From Prochlorococcus sp. AG-402-I21 (GTDB lineage: Bacteria; Cyanobacteriota; Cyanobacteriia; PCC-6307; Cyanobiaceae), in NCBI GenBank assembly GCA_003216955.1, contig QCHZ01000004.1:92331-156330 (forward strand): a stretch of 64,000 bases of DNA, written 5' to 3'. Of this stretch, positions 16,424 through 26,393 are shown piece by piece (the stretch's first letter is position 1; each line of letters opens with the position of its first letter). Below the pieces are notes generated by a model. That model saw only the letters and a program-made list of their open reading frames with translations, was not told the origin of the DNA and did not search any database. The translations under genes were made by a program, and so were the position numbers.

Positions 16424-16990
16424 TTATTCTTTGCTTATTGTAATTATATCTAGATTGCCAGTCTCTTTTAGAATTGCCCAAGGCGGTTCTATTTCTATTG
16501 GTAATTCCAGAATTAAAAGCCAAAAACCTTCTTCACTTTTTTTCCGAATAGCTCTCAAATCATCAACTGTTTCTTGGTTAATGCCTCCAGCTGAAAAAAA
16601 ACTTCCCAGCGCTCCTGAGATCATTCCAACTAGGCCACCTAAAAGCTTTTCTAATTGATTTGGGAATCCCATATCTGCAAATGTTTTCAGATCGGTCATT
16701 TGAGAAAAGCTTAGGCCTGCAATAAAACCAAAGGGTATTAACCATGTTGCTAAAGTTTTTTGGCGATCCTTTCGAGCAAGAGTTGGATTCAAAAGCTTGA
16801 TATTATTAAAACTTGATTGATTGGTAAATACTTCTTCAAATGAGTCTAAATTGACTTTCTCATTGTCCGATTTATTATCCAATGGTTCTACAAGATCGCA
16901 ATTAAGGATAGGTGTTTGAGCTTCTTTCAATTTGAGTAGCAACTCTTTTGCTGGGTTCTTTTCTTTTAGGATGATGACGTATGTGGACAC
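16424..16990 (-). CDS. Hypothetical membrane-associated protein (188 aa)
   Basis: The N-terminal half is soluble (VIILKEKNPAKELLLKLKEAQTP). A central region has two hydrophobic segments, WLIPFGFIAGLSFSQM and the glycine-rich GGLVGMISGALGSFFSAG. It ends in a short alpha/beta segment with LILELPIEIEPPWAIL. The layout resembles cytoplasmic membrane-anchored proteins conserved in cyanobacteria, but the family is not recognised. It is divergent from serA, with 104 bases between starts. Confidence 0.55.
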   Translation of the reverse strand: MSTYVIILKEKNPAKELLLKLKEAQTPILNCDLVEPLDNKSDNEKVNLDSFEEVFTNQSSFNNIKLLNPTLARKDRQKTLATWLIPFGFIAGLSFSQMTDLKTFADMGFPNQLEKLLGGLVGMISGALGSFFSAGGINQETVDDLRAIRKKSEEGFWLLILELPIEIEPPWAILKETGNLDIITISKE

Positions 16991-17094
16991 TAATTAGCTC
17001 CTTGAAATGTTTGGATATTCAATCCTGCTCAACATAATTCTGGTCAGCGGCAAATAGATCACTAAAGTTCAGATCGGCACGTTTATCGCCTTTA

Positions 17095-18681
17095 ATGACG
17101 AAAGTTCTTGTTTCTGATCCAATTGATCAAGCAGGTATAGATATTCTTACTCAGGTTGCTCAGGTTGACCAAAAAGTAGGTCTTTCGATAGATGAGTTAA
17201 AGAATATAATTTGTGATTATGACGGATTAATGATCCGTTCAGGAACTCAAGTTACCTCGGAAGTAATTTCTGAGGCAAAGAATTTGAGAATCATTGGTAG
17301 AGCTGGAGTTGGCGTAGATAATGTTGATGTCCCAACTGCAACTAGGAAGGGGGTTTTAGTTGTTAATTCGCCAGGTGGAAACACCATAGCTGCAGCTGAG
17401 CATGCTCTGGCAATGATTCTTGCATTATCTAGAAATATTCCTCAAGCTCATGCAAGTATGTTTTCTGGTGGTTGGGATCGTAAGAAATATGTAGGAAATG
17501 AGCTTTATAAGAAAACTTTAGGAGTTGTTGGACTTGGCAAGATTGGATCTCATGTAGCAAAAGTTGCAAATGCGATGGGTATGGAAGTTATCGGATTTGA
17601 TCCTTTCGTCTCTAGTGAAAGAGCTCAGCAAATGCAGGTTCGATTAAGTGATCTTGATGAGCTATTCAAAGAATCTGATTATGTAACCCTTCATCTTCCA
17701 AGGACTCCTGAAACAGAGAATTTAGTTGATATTGGTCTTCTAAGAAAAATGAAATCAACTGCAAGATTGGTTAATTGTGCAAGGGGCGGGATCATTAATG
17801 AAAATGATTTAGCTCATGCATTAGAGGAAAATATTATTCAAGGTGCTGCAATCGATGTTTATGCAAAAGAACCTTTGGCTGAAAACTCTCCTCTACGTTC
17901 TGTAAAAAAAGGCTTGGTACTTACCCCGCACTTAGGAGCGTCAACTTTTGAGGCTCAACAAAATGTAGCTATTGATGTTGCTGAACAAATTAGGGATGTT
18001 CTTTTAGGCTTGCCTGCTCGCAGCGCCGTAAATATTCCAGGACTTAGCGCCGAGATAATGGATAGTCTGAAACCACACTTAAAACTTGCAGAGACATTAG
18101 GATTATTAGTCAGTCAAATTTCAGGGGGACAGATTCAAAAATTAGAAGTCCGTCTGCAAGGGGAATTTGCGCAACATCCATCCCAACCTCTTGTTATTGC
18201 AACTTTGAAAGGCTTACTCACCAGTGCTTTAGGAGATAAAATTAATTATGTAAACGCTTCATTGGAAGCTAAAGGACGTGGTATTGATGTTGTCGAAATT
18301 AAGGATGAGTTGAGCCCAGAGTTTGCACGAGGATCTTTGCAGTTGGATAGCTTTAGCGAAAAAGGCGGACATAGTGTTTCTGGGACTGTTTTCGGTGATG
18401 GTGATCTTGGCATTACTAGTATTGATCAGTACCCGATAAATTTTGTGCCAAGTAGGCATATGCTTTTTACAAGGCATAGGGACATGCCAGGAATCATTGG
18501 TCAGATAGGTTCACTTCTTGGAAAATACAATGTGAATATCGCTTCAATGCAAGTTGGAAGAAGGATTGTGAGAGGTGAGGCAGTTATGGTCTTAAGTATC
18601 GATGATCCTATTCCATCTGAATTGTTGGGCTCAATTCTCTCAATGCAAGGAATTAACGAAGCTCATTCTGTAACTTTATAA
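17095..18681 (+). CDS. serA: D-3-phosphoglycerate dehydrogenase
   Basis: SerA oxidises 3-phosphoglycerate to phosphohydroxypyruvate, the first step of serine synthesis. The catalytic and NAD-binding region (residues 1-310) has GVGVDNVDVPTATRKGVLV, the Rossmann motif GVVGLGKIGSHVA and the signature LVNCARGGIINE. The long C-terminal part (310-528) holds the intervening domain and an ACT domain (FTRHRDMPGIIGQIGSLL), the standard 528-aa form. It is followed by prmA with only one base between stop and start. Confidence 0.93.
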   Translation: MTKVLVSDPIDQAGIDILTQVAQVDQKVGLSIDELKNIICDYDGLMIRSGTQVTSEVISEAKNLRIIGRAGVGVDNVDVPTATRKGVLVVNSPGGNTIAAAEHALAMILALSRNIPQAHASMFSGGWDRKKYVGNELYKKTLGVVGLGKIGSHVAKVANAMGMEVIGFDPFVSSERAQQMQVRLSDLDELFKESDYVTLHLPRTPETENLVDIGLLRKMKSTARLVNCARGGIINENDLAHALEENIIQGAAIDVYAKEPLAENSPLRSVKKGLVLTPHLGASTFEAQQNVAIDVAEQIRDVLLGLPARSAVNIPGLSAEIMDSLKPHLKLAETLGLLVSQISGGQIQKLEVRLQGEFAQHPSQPLVIATLKGLLTSALGDKINYVNASLEAKGRGIDVVEIKDELSPEFARGSLQLDSFSEKGGHSVSGTVFGDGDLGITSIDQYPINFVPSRHMLFTRHRDMPGIIGQIGSLLGKYNVNIASMQVGRRIVRGEAVMVLSIDDPIPSELLGSILSMQGINEAHSVTL

Positions 18682-18682
18682 A

Positions 18683-19618
18683 TTGTTGGCTGAAAAAACT
18701 ATAGATTTGCAACACTCTAATTTTCCTTGGTTGAGATTGGAGCAAAAATTTCAATTTGAGTTAGAAGATTCTTTTTATTGGTTTTTGAGCAATTTACAAA
18801 TTCATAGATTTTCTTTTGAGCATGATCCAAATGAAAACATCACTAAAACGCTATTTGTATGGCTTCCTTATAATGAGTGGTCAGTTAGAGAGCAAGAGAC
18901 CCTTGTACAATCATTAACCTCTTTGGCAAAAACTTTTCACTTGACTTTGCCGCCTTGCAAATGGATTGAAGTAAAAGATGAAGATTGGAGCTTAAGTTGG
19001 AAAAAAAGTTGGAAACCTGATCCCGTAGGAAAATCAATTTTAATTTTACCGGCGTGGTTAGATGTTCCAGAAAAATTTCTAGAACGAAAAATCATTCGTT
19101 TAGACCCTGGAAGCGCTTTTGGAACCGGTAGCCATGCTTCTACTAGGCTATGCATTGAAGCCTTGGATAATAATCCTCCAGTAGGTCAAGTAATTGCTGA
19201 TATAGGTTGTGGAAGTGGAATTCTGTCTTTAACTGCATTGAAATTAGGAGCAAAGAGTACTTTCTCAGTTGATATTGATCCTTTGGCAATATCAGCAACC
19301 AAAATTAATTTTGCCTTAAATGATTTTTCTGAAAATCTTTTAAATGTTTTTCTTGGTTCTATTGAAAAAATTGAGTCGAATATGCCAAGAAAAAAAATTG
19401 ATTTGGTACTCTGTAATATCCTTGCACCTGTAATAAAATTAATAGGACCAAGTTTCGAAAAAATTATTGGTCATAAAGGTAAAGTGATTTTGTCTGGTTT
19501 ATTAGTTGAGCAAACTCAAGAAATTCAAGAATTTTTTTTACCACTTGGTTGGAAAGTTCTTGAAATCAAAAGAAAGGATCAATGGGCCTTAATGGTATTG
19601 ACTCTGGATTTACCTTGA
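18683..19618 (+). CDS. prmA: Ribosomal protein L11 methyltransferase
   Basis: PrmA trimethylates ribosomal protein L11. The N-terminal substrate-recognition part includes WLPYNEWSVREQE. The SAM-binding core has RLDPGSAFGTGSHASTRLC (the PrmA signature), ADIGCGSGILSLTALKLGA and VDIDPLA, and later LCNILAPVI. Length 311 aa fits. It starts at TTG almost touching serA, so the two are co-transcribed. Confidence 0.9.
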   Translation: MLAEKTIDLQHSNFPWLRLEQKFQFELEDSFYWFLSNLQIHRFSFEHDPNENITKTLFVWLPYNEWSVREQETLVQSLTSLAKTFHLTLPPCKWIEVKDEDWSLSWKKSWKPDPVGKSILILPAWLDVPEKFLERKIIRLDPGSAFGTGSHASTRLCIEALDNNPPVGQVIADIGCGSGILSLTALKLGAKSTFSVDIDPLAISATKINFALNDFSENLLNVFLGSIEKIESNMPRKKIDLVLCNILAPVIKLIGPSFEKIIGHKGKVILSGLLVEQTQEIQEFFLPLGWKVLEIKRKDQWALMVLTLDLP

Positions 19619-19633
19619 TTCAATAAATTTTAA

Positions 19634-19954
<321 letters not shown>

Positions 19955-20063
19955 TATTAATTTTTTCGCCACATTTTCATTATTTTGCTTGCCAAAAATC
20001 TCCTTTCTCGCCAACCTCATGTTTATGTGCTCATGGGCGCAAATAAAATTATTTAGGGATTAA

Positions 20064-20453
20064 TTGATTTCAGAAATTTTTCCAACCAATAAAGTTCAAG
20101 GTCTTTTAGATCATGGTTCTATACATTCAAGTATTGGTGGTCAATTTAGTTTTAGGGTTTTAGGACCATGTTGTCGTCTTTATGACCGTGAGGAGTTGCC
20201 TTGGCCTTGTTGCAGGCTCTCATGGCGAAGTAAGGAGCCTAGTTGGAGAAGAATTGGGAAAAGATTGGTTGCTGACATTGCTGCACAAAAATGTCCATCA
20301 TATTCTGTTGAGATTATCCAACCAGGAGTGAAACCAACAAAAACTATTTTGACTTTATTTTCTAGTCGTTTAGATACGAATATGCAGGAATGGTGGTATA
20401 GCAAGCATCCACGCTCTAGAGAGAGCTCAAATATTTCGCCTCAAGCGGCATGA
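20064..20453 (+). CDS. Hypothetical protein (129 aa)
   Basis: A soluble protein with a Cys-rich central part (GPCCRLYDREELPWPCCRLSW), containing two CC pairs that could bind a metal or form disulfides. A basic segment (RRIGKRLVADIAAQKC) follows, and the tail is Ser-rich. It starts at TTG. It looks conserved in picocyanobacteria, but I cannot name a function. Confidence 0.6.
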   Translation: MISEIFPTNKVQGLLDHGSIHSSIGGQFSFRVLGPCCRLYDREELPWPCCRLSWRSKEPSWRRIGKRLVADIAAQKCPSYSVEIIQPGVKPTKTILTLFSSRLDTNMQEWWYSKHPRSRESSNISPQAA

Positions 20454-20578
20454 GTTTAGAAAAATTGGAAATTCTGTTTGGATTTAAAGTGATGAAGATA
20501 TGAAGCATTTCAGGCATAAATTCATAACATTTTTCAAATTTGAAGGATAATTGTAAGTAATTAAATTTCAACACAGGG

Positions 20579-20770
20579 ATGAACTTCGACTATCACGCTG
20601 TTGCTTCTGCTGCTACTGCTGCTATTCCTTTGGCTGCTGGAGCTGCTGGAGTTGGGTATTTTATTTTGCGCCAAAAAGGCTTTGGCTTTGGTACCTCACA
20701 TTTACTAGTTGGGTTGCCTATGTTTGCTGTAGGTGGCGCTGCAGCGGCTTTCTTTCTTGTAACAAAGTAA
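20579..20770 (+). CDS. Small two-helix membrane protein (63 aa)
   Basis: The sequence is Ala/Gly rich with two hydrophobic helices (about residues 8-30 and 40-60). A short basic loop FILRQKGFGFGTSHL links them. It starts at ATG and is followed by a strong terminator. The composition is typical for thylakoid or plasma membrane small proteins. Function is not known. Confidence 0.6.
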   Translation: MNFDYHAVASAATAAIPLAAGAAGVGYFILRQKGFGFGTSHLLVGLPMFAVGGAAAAFFLVTK

Positions 20771-20781
20771 AAAGGTGGTTT

Positions 20782-20824
20782 CAACCAATAAAAAAGGGGC
20801 CATTGGCCCCTTTTTTATTGGTTG
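20782..20824. terminator. Strong bidirectional terminator
   Basis: A perfect 20-bp inverted repeat: arm 20782-20801, loop ATT, arm 20805-20824. The GC core GGGGCC/GGCCCC is flanked by A6 on one side and T6 on the other, then by CCAATA/TATTGG. It sits between the convergent 63-aa gene and the pentapeptide-repeat gene and can stop transcription from both. Confidence 0.9.
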
Positions 20825-20841
20825 ATTAAATTTCGATGAAT

Positions 20842-21390
20842 TTAAGTACCTGGGTTGAAACCTTGACCTTTAGTTGCAGGAACATATCCGGCAGCTGTAG
20901 TGCTACAACCAAGACTTTCGGCTGTGTCACCAGTAGCTACTTTACATAGATTCTTTTGTTGACTTCTATCTAATACAGCATCAGTAAAGTCAGCACCATC
21001 AATGGTCGCACCATCAAAAACACTTTTTAGTAATTCTGCACCAGTCAGTTTTACATTCGTTAGGTTCGCATTATCAAACCTTGTAGCATAGGCAATAACA
21101 TTGGTCATGTTTGCGCCTGTTAGATCAGAGTCCTTCAAAGTTGAGACACTGAAATAAGCCCCAGTGAAATTCGCCCCACCAAGATCTTTTCCTGATAAGT
21201 CGTATTTTACATACTCTGTATTTTGTAAGTCCTTACCAGCCAAGCTTGTATCTAAGGTCTCCACCGAAGAAGGGTCGCTGGGATACAAGGCACTTACAGA
21301 AAGAGGACTAATAATGAGACTTACAAGCACAGGTATCAAAACAAATAGTCTTGTAAGGGACCGTTTAAGAGAAGAAATAAGAGAGTCCAT
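20842..21390 (-). CDS. Pentapeptide-repeat protein with signal peptide (182 aa)
   Basis: An N-terminal basic region and hydrophobic helix (LFVLIPVLVSLIISPLSVSALY, about residues 15-36) form a signal peptide. After residue 55 come tandem A(D/N)LXX repeats: GANFTGAYFS, DLTGANMTN, NANLTNVKLTG, GADFTDAVL, forming a right-handed beta helix. A C-terminal Cys pair (NLCKVA and LGCSTT) may be disulfide-bonded. Lumenal pentapeptide proteins of this kind are common in cyanobacteria; their role is uncertain. Confidence 0.8.
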   Translation of the reverse strand: MDSLISSLKRSLTRLFVLIPVLVSLIISPLSVSALYPSDPSSVETLDTSLAGKDLQNTEYVKYDLSGKDLGGANFTGAYFSVSTLKDSDLTGANMTNVIAYATRFDNANLTNVKLTGAELLKSVFDGATIDGADFTDAVLDRSQQKNLCKVATGDTAESLGCSTTAAGYVPATKGQGFNPGT

Positions 21391-21465
21391 TAATAACGCC
21401 AGCGATTGACGGAAGCACCAAACTCGACCATTGTTTCATGTAGAGGCATTTCATAGGCAAAGGGA

Positions 21466-22422
21466 TCAAGAACTGTTGCAGCGTTTTTTTAGGTCAATTT
21501 GTAAAAAGTCTCTCGCTAACTGGGTATTTGGAAAAATTGCTTTTGCTTCATTAAGCAAATCATTAGGACTTGTTTCATTCCCAGGGGTATATCTCGGACT
21601 TAAATGAGTCAAAATTAGTTGATCAACATTTGCTTTTTCAGCAACCTGTGCGGCCATAGTGGCAGTTGAATGTCCTCGTTCATATGCCATTTCAATTTCT
21701 TTATTAGAATAAGTCGATTCATGAATTAACAGATTTGCCTCTCTAGAAATTTCAATTGCTGATTCTGTATATATAGTATCTGTGCAATAAACCATGCTTG
21801 CTCCAGGCCTAGGAGGACCGCAGAATTCTTCTCCAGAAAAAATGCGACCATCTTCAAGTCTCACTTCCTCCCCTCTCTGTAAGGCTGCATAGACGGGTCC
21901 TGGAGGTATCCCTTTTGATTTTGCTTTCTCTATATTGAACCTACCTGGCCTAGTTTTTTGATTCACTCTGTAAGCATAAGATGGTATTCGATGCTTGAGT
22001 GGAGCAGTTTTGACTTCTAAATCGGAATCTTCAAATAAAATTTCTTTATTAATAGCTGCATTTTCGACCCTATGGAATTTTAACGAGTACGACAATCTGC
22101 TTGAACTATTGTATAAACAAGAATCAATAAAGTTTTTAAGAGGAGCAGGCCCAAATAGCTCAATTCCAGAGCTGCTGCCTGCTAATCCAATACTTGCTAG
22201 AAGTCCAGGTAGACCATAAATATGATCCCCATGCATGTGAGTAATAAATATTTTTTTTATTTGAGATAACTTAAGGTTGCTTCTTATGAACTGATGCTGT
22301 GTTCCTTCGCCACAATCGAATAACCACAATTCTGACCTTTGTGGAGGCTTTAGTACCATCGCTGATACGTTCCTGGTAAGAGTTGGAACCCCTGAACTTG
22401 TTCCTAGAAAAGTGACTTGCAA
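21466..22422 (-). CDS. rnz: Ribonuclease Z
   Basis: Metallo-beta-lactamase-fold endonuclease that removes tRNA 3' trailers, important here because CCA is not encoded in the tRNAs seen. The metal-binding motif THMHGDH is present near residue 60. Other ligand regions include [13 protein letters not shown] (as ERGHSTAT) and the final LTHLSPRY. The opening [12 protein letters not shown] is typical. Full length at 318 aa, ATG start. Confidence 0.92.
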   Translation of the reverse strand: MQVTFLGTSSGVPTLTRNVSAMVLKPPQRSELWLFDCGEGTQHQFIRSNLKLSQIKKIFITHMHGDHIYGLPGLLASIGLAGSSSGIELFGPAPLKNFIDSCLYNSSSRLSYSLKFHRVENAAINKEILFEDSDLEVKTAPLKHRIPSYAYRVNQKTRPGRFNIEKAKSKGIPPGPVYAALQRGEEVRLEDGRIFSGEEFCGPPRPGASMVYCTDTIYTESAIEISREANLLIHESTYSNKEIEMAYERGHSTATMAAQVAEKANVDQLILTHLSPRYTPGNETSPNDLLNEAKAIFPNTQLARDFLQIDLKKRCNSS

Positions 22423-22519
22423 GTTTTCCCCTTTTAAGACATGGTGCCATTCATAGCTTTGACCACTGGTGGATCTTCTTTCTTATAGGCAAAATTAGTA
22501 CCTAAATCCAATTTTTATT

Positions 22520-23737
22520 TTGAGCGCATCATTTAAAAGAAAATCTGGATGGACAATAATCTTCATAGGCATATTTTTTTTTACTCCATTAAAGGTAACT
22601 GCGGCAAAGGAGCCAATAATGCGTGTCTTGATAGGTAAAGAAAATAAGGCAAGATTTAGAGCAGATAGTGAACAAAATATTTTTGTTCAAGGTATTTTTT
22701 CTAATCATAAAAGAGTTAAGTCTCTAAATTTAGTTTATAAAAATAATAAGGTTAAATATTCAATTAATAATAACCTAAATAACTGGTTCGAATTGCCAAA
22801 TAATTTTAGTTTAATTATTAGAAATACTGATAAAAGAGGTGTTTGGTTTAAGAATAGAAGATACGCTGGAGAATTAAGAGTTTCATTAAATGATAAAAAG
22901 TTGAATATAATAAATTATTTGAAATTAGAGAAGTATTTGAAAAGTGTTGTGGGGAGCGAAATGCCTAAAGAATTTCCTCTAGCAGCGCTTCAAGCTCAAG
23001 CAATAGCAGCTAGAACATATGCATTAAAATTATTAGATAAAAATAAATTATATGATCTTCATTCAACACAAGCTAGTCAAGTTTATTTAGGACTTGAATC
23101 TGAAACAGCAAAAATAAATAGAGCAGTCAGAAGTACAAGTTCACTTGCTCTATTCTATAAAAATGAGTTGATTAATGCAGTTTTCCATAGTAGTTCTGGT
23201 GGTAGGACTGAAAATAGTGGCCAAGTTTGGAAGTATCAGTTACCTTATTTAAAAAGTGTTCTTGACTATGATCAAAATAGTACAAAATATGCATGGATTA
23301 ATAAATTCACTTCTGCAGAATTGGCAAAGGTTTTTTCTGATTTAGGTGAAGTAAATAGTATTCAAATTCTTGATAAAAGTAATACTGATAGAGTCTTGAA
23401 AGTTAGACTTCACGGAACTAATGGAAATAAGACTGTTTCTGGTAAAAACTTTAGAGAAAGATTACAATTGCTTAGTACTAAATTTGAAGTTCATTTGAAA
23501 TTTAACTCAACTAATCTAGATAAAAAATTAAATCTTGATACTAAAATTTTAGAAGATTTTTCACCTCAATCCCTCCCGCCTATTCCTTTAAGTTATTTTC
23601 TATTGGTTGAAGGGTATGGTGCTGGGCATGGGGTTGGTATGAGTCAATGGGGCGCTAAAACTATGGCTGAAAGAGGATCAAGTTTTCAAGAAATTCTAAA
23701 ACATTATTATACAGATGTACAAATCAAAGCCTATTAG
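22520..23737 (+). CDS. SpoIID/LytB-domain protein (secreted, cell wall related)
   Basis: The N-terminus has a signal-like helix (WTIIFIGIFFFTPLKVTA). The SpoIID domain lies around residues 130-385: YLKSVVGSEMPKEFPLAALQAQAIAARTYAL, VFHSSSGGRTENS and the ending GAGHGVGMSQWGAKTMAERG. SpoIID-type enzymes cleave peptidoglycan glycan strands that lack stem peptides; in cyanobacteria the substrate is unproven. Start TTG. Single gene, convergent with truB. Confidence 0.8.
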   Translation: MSASFKRKSGWTIIFIGIFFFTPLKVTAAKEPIMRVLIGKENKARFRADSEQNIFVQGIFSNHKRVKSLNLVYKNNKVKYSINNNLNNWFELPNNFSLIIRNTDKRGVWFKNRRYAGELRVSLNDKKLNIINYLKLEKYLKSVVGSEMPKEFPLAALQAQAIAARTYALKLLDKNKLYDLHSTQASQVYLGLESETAKINRAVRSTSSLALFYKNELINAVFHSSSGGRTENSGQVWKYQLPYLKSVLDYDQNSTKYAWINKFTSAELAKVFSDLGEVNSIQILDKSNTDRVLKVRLHGTNGNKTVSGKNFRERLQLLSTKFEVHLKFNSTNLDKKLNLDTKILEDFSPQSLPPIPLSYFLLVEGYGAGHGVGMSQWGAKTMAERGSSFQEILKHYYTDVQIKAY

Positions 23738-23789
23738 TAGTTTATTAGATAGCTATAAATTGTGGTTTCAAGATATAGATTTTATGGCT

Positions 23790-24734
23790 TTAACCAATTG
23801 CATTAAAAACCACTTTAGGTTTAAGTTCATAACTTTGATCTAAATCTGCTATGCCTAGGATTTTATCTTTTTTATCCAATACCAAAATATGGTTATTGTG
23901 AATAATACTATCTTTAATCTCTTGATTATTAGCTATATTTAAACGTTTAAGATTATCCTTAACACTTATCTTTCTTCCATAGCGCCAACTAATAATCTCT
24001 TCTTCAGAAATTAATTTATAAGAAGAAAGATGTTTAAAAAAAATATTGGGCTTAAGAACTTTAGGTTTATTTTCCTCTGAATATGATTCTGCTTTCTCAG
24101 GAAGTAATACTAGATGATTTTCATTGAAATTATAAGCTTTAGTACGACGTAACTTTTTTAAATAGCCACCGCAGCCAATTTTATTTCCAATGTCTCTAGC
24201 CAAGGATCTAATATATGTTCCTGTTGAGCAGTCAACCTCAATAGATAGCTCACCTTTGTTTTTTGACCAGCTTATTATCTTTAATTTATTGATATTAACT
24301 TTTTTAGGAATTAAATCAAATTTTTCTCCTTTTCTTGCTTTCTTATAAGCTCTCTCTCCCTTTATATGAACACTAGAAAACATGGGAGGCTTTTGTAATA
24401 TTTCACCTCTAAAATTTTCTAGTAAAAAATTTATATCATATTCGCTAATTAATGGCCAATTTCTTGACTCTATAATTTCTCCTTGCATATCATCAGTATT
24501 TGTAGTGGTCCCTAATTGAATGATTCCTGTATATGCTTTAGAACCTTTTAAATAGGAAATTAATCTTGTCGCATTCCCTATTGCAATTGGAAGTACTCCT
24601 GTCACTGAGGGATCTAGGGTTCCGCTATGTCCAATTTTTTTGATACCAAATACCTTGCGAAGTCTATTGACGCAATCATGAGAAGTAAGCCCAGCAGGCT
24701 TATCAATGACAACAAATCCAAATGGCTTTTCCAA
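23790..24734 (-). CDS. truB: tRNA pseudouridine-55 synthase
   Basis: TruB isomerises U55 in the T loop of tRNAs. The opening GFVVIDKPAGLTSHDCVNRLRKVFG, the catalytic region SGTLDPSVTGVLPIAIG with Asp of GTLDP, and CSTGTYIRSLARDIG are all family hallmarks. The C-terminus is longer and lysine-rich, as in other cyanobacterial TruB. Length 314 aa is normal. It lies near rpmA and rplU, a conserved grouping, with a methyltransferase gene on the other strand between. Confidence 0.92.
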   Translation of the reverse strand: MEKPFGFVVIDKPAGLTSHDCVNRLRKVFGIKKIGHSGTLDPSVTGVLPIAIGNATRLISYLKGSKAYTGIIQLGTTTNTDDMQGEIIESRNWPLISEYDINFLLENFRGEILQKPPMFSSVHIKGERAYKKARKGEKFDLIPKKVNINKLKIISWSKNKGELSIEVDCSTGTYIRSLARDIGNKIGCGGYLKKLRRTKAYNFNENHLVLLPEKAESYSEENKPKVLKPNIFFKHLSSYKLISEEEIISWRYGRKISVKDNLKRLNIANNQEIKDSIIHNNHILVLDKKDKILGIADLDQSYELKPKVVFNAIG

Positions 24735-24829
24735 AATTAATCTTGTAGGTTGAGGCTCATAGGTAAAGATTGTTCAAGTAACCCTGAGCATTTAAAGTTA
24801 TAACTCAGTTTGTTAGTGAGCCCAATAAT

Positions 24830-25576
24830 ATGACCAGTTTAGATCTAAGTATTTCCTGCTTCCTTAAAGATGGATTTAATTTAAAAAAACACCTTATTGA
24901 TTTCCTTCATATTAATAATGAACAATTAAATCAAAGGTTAGTTAACGGAGTCGATAATTTGGCAGCGCTGCATCCAGGTGCATTTAATGAGAAAAATGCA
25001 GGGGATTTTTACGAAGAAAAAGTCGGAGATGCTCATTTAATAGATCTAGCCTCTTGGCATTTAAATAGCTCTAATTACATAGCTGACACGCTTCGTTTAC
25101 AACAAAAATTTGCGACTGGAAAAGTTTTAGATTTTGGCGGAGGCATTGGTACACATGCTCTTGCTGCTTCATTTTTGCCAGATGTTGAACATGTTTGGTT
25201 TGTGGATCTCAACCCTCAAAACCGAAGTTTTGTAGAACATAGGTCTAAGGAGTTGGGCATTGAAAATAAGATTTCAGTCTTTAGAGACTTAGAAAGCATA
25301 TCTGATGTGATTTTTGATTCTCTAGTTTGCTTGGATGTCCTTGAACATCTTCCAGATCCAGCGAAACAATTAAAAATATTTTTAGAAAAACTTTCGCCTC
25401 AAGGAGTAGCTCTAATGAATTGGTATTTTTATAAAGGAAAGAACGGTGAATATCCTTTTCATTTTGATGATCCTGATTTGATTGAAAATTTCTTTTCTAC
25501 ATTGCAATTAAACTATTTAGAAGTTTTCCATCCTTTTTTAATTACCACTCGAGCTTACAGGCCAAATAAAAAATAA
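24830..25576 (+). CDS. Class I SAM-dependent methyltransferase (248 aa)
   Basis: The SAM-binding motif is VLDFGGGIGTHALAASF, followed by FVDLNPQNRSFVEHR and SLVCLDVLEHLPDPAKQL, a clear class I methyltransferase core. The substrate is not evident from sequence. The ATG start lies 95 bases from divergent truB, and it is convergent with rpmA (one base apart). Confidence 0.75.
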   Translation: MTSLDLSISCFLKDGFNLKKHLIDFLHINNEQLNQRLVNGVDNLAALHPGAFNEKNAGDFYEEKVGDAHLIDLASWHLNSSNYIADTLRLQQKFATGKVLDFGGGIGTHALAASFLPDVEHVWFVDLNPQNRSFVEHRSKELGIENKISVFRDLESISDVIFDSLVCLDVLEHLPDPAKQLKIFLEKLSPQGVALMNWYFYKGKNGEYPFHFDDPDLIENFFSTLQLNYLEVFHPFLITTRAYRPNKK

Positions 25577-25577
25577 A

Positions 25578-25850
25578 TTAGATTACTTCTGCAGAGGAGA
25601 TATTGATTCTTTTTCTATTTCTTAAGCCTCTACGAATACTTTCAAAATGAACTGAACCGTCAGTTAGGGCAAAAAGAGTATCATCTTTTCCCCTCCCTAC
25701 ATTGTTTCCTGGAAGAATAGAAGTACCTCTTTGGCGAATAAGAATAGAGCCAGCCGTTACTTTCTCACCACCATAAGCTTTTACACCAAGTCTTTTGGAG
25801 TTTGAATCTCTTCCGTTTCTAGTTGATCCTGTACCTTTCTTATGAGCCAT
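25578..25850 (-). CDS. rpmA: 50S ribosomal protein L27
   Basis: L27 lies near the peptidyl-transferase centre. The start [24 protein letters not shown] is the family signature, followed by [17 protein letters not shown]. Length 90 aa is normal. It is the second gene after rplU on the same strand, 25 bases away. Confidence 0.96.
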   Translation of the reverse strand: MAHKKGTGSTRNGRDSNSKRLGVKAYGGEKVTAGSILIRQRGTSILPGNNVGRGKDDTLFALTDGSVHFESIRRGLRNRKRINISSAEVI

Positions 25851-25875
25851 GATTTATGTAATCTTTTGTTTTTAT

Positions 25876-26304
25876 TTAGTTAGATTCTACTTTACTAGCA
25901 GTGGTTTTGGCATCTTTAAGATCTTTTGTTTTTTTAGTGTTAGATCCTACTGATATGGATTGAACTAAAACTCTTGTAAGTTCTTGACGATGACCATTTT
26001 TTCTTCTTGTCTTTTTCTTTGGTCTCATTTTATAGACAATTATTTTTGGACCTCTTCTATGCTCAAGGACTTTTATTTCTACTTTTGCATTTTTGACATA
26101 AGGTTTTCCCAGCTTCAAATCTTTGCCATCGTTAAGAAGAAGAACCTTGTCAATGGTTAAAACTTCATCAACTTCTGCGTGGCATCTATCTAAATCGTAA
26201 TAACGGTTAGGTTGAAGCCAGAACTGTTTCCCAGAGGCTTCAACTATTGCATATGTTTTTGTTTCTGCAGGTTCCTTTTTAGGAGATGATTTTTTATCAG
26301 CCAT
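25876..26304 (-). CDS. rplU: 50S ribosomal protein L21
   Basis: L21 is recognised by TKTYAIVEASGKQFWLQPNRYYDLD and by KMRPKKKTRRKNGHRQELTRV near the C-terminus. The N-terminal extension and the lysine-rich C-terminal tail are longer than in enteric L21. I chose the ATG at 26304 (MADKKSSPK) over an in-frame GTG at 26319 because it gives a better start. It is divergent from kaiB and upstream of rpmA in an operon. Confidence 0.95.
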   Translation of the reverse strand: MADKKSSPKKEPAETKTYAIVEASGKQFWLQPNRYYDLDRCHAEVDEVLTIDKVLLLNDGKDLKLGKPYVKNAKVEIKVLEHRRGPKIIVYKMRPKKKTRRKNGHRQELTRVLVQSISVGSNTKKTKDLKDAKTTASKVESN

Positions 26305-26376
26305 AAGTATTTGTGACACGTTAAGGCTCGAAATTAATCAAAAAAGGTAGTTTTTTACTTTTTTTGAGTTAATAAT

Positions 26377-26393
26377 CGATTAAGCCTTAATCG
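26377..26393. promoter_or_regulatory. Dyad in the rplU-kaiB divergent promoter region
   Basis: CGATTAAG at 26377-26384 and CTTAATCG at 26386-26393 form a perfect 8-bp inverted repeat with a one-base centre. AATCG also occurs as a third copy at 26395-26399. The position, 95 bases before kaiB and 73 bases before rplU, suits an operator. No factor is known from the sequence. Confidence 0.4.
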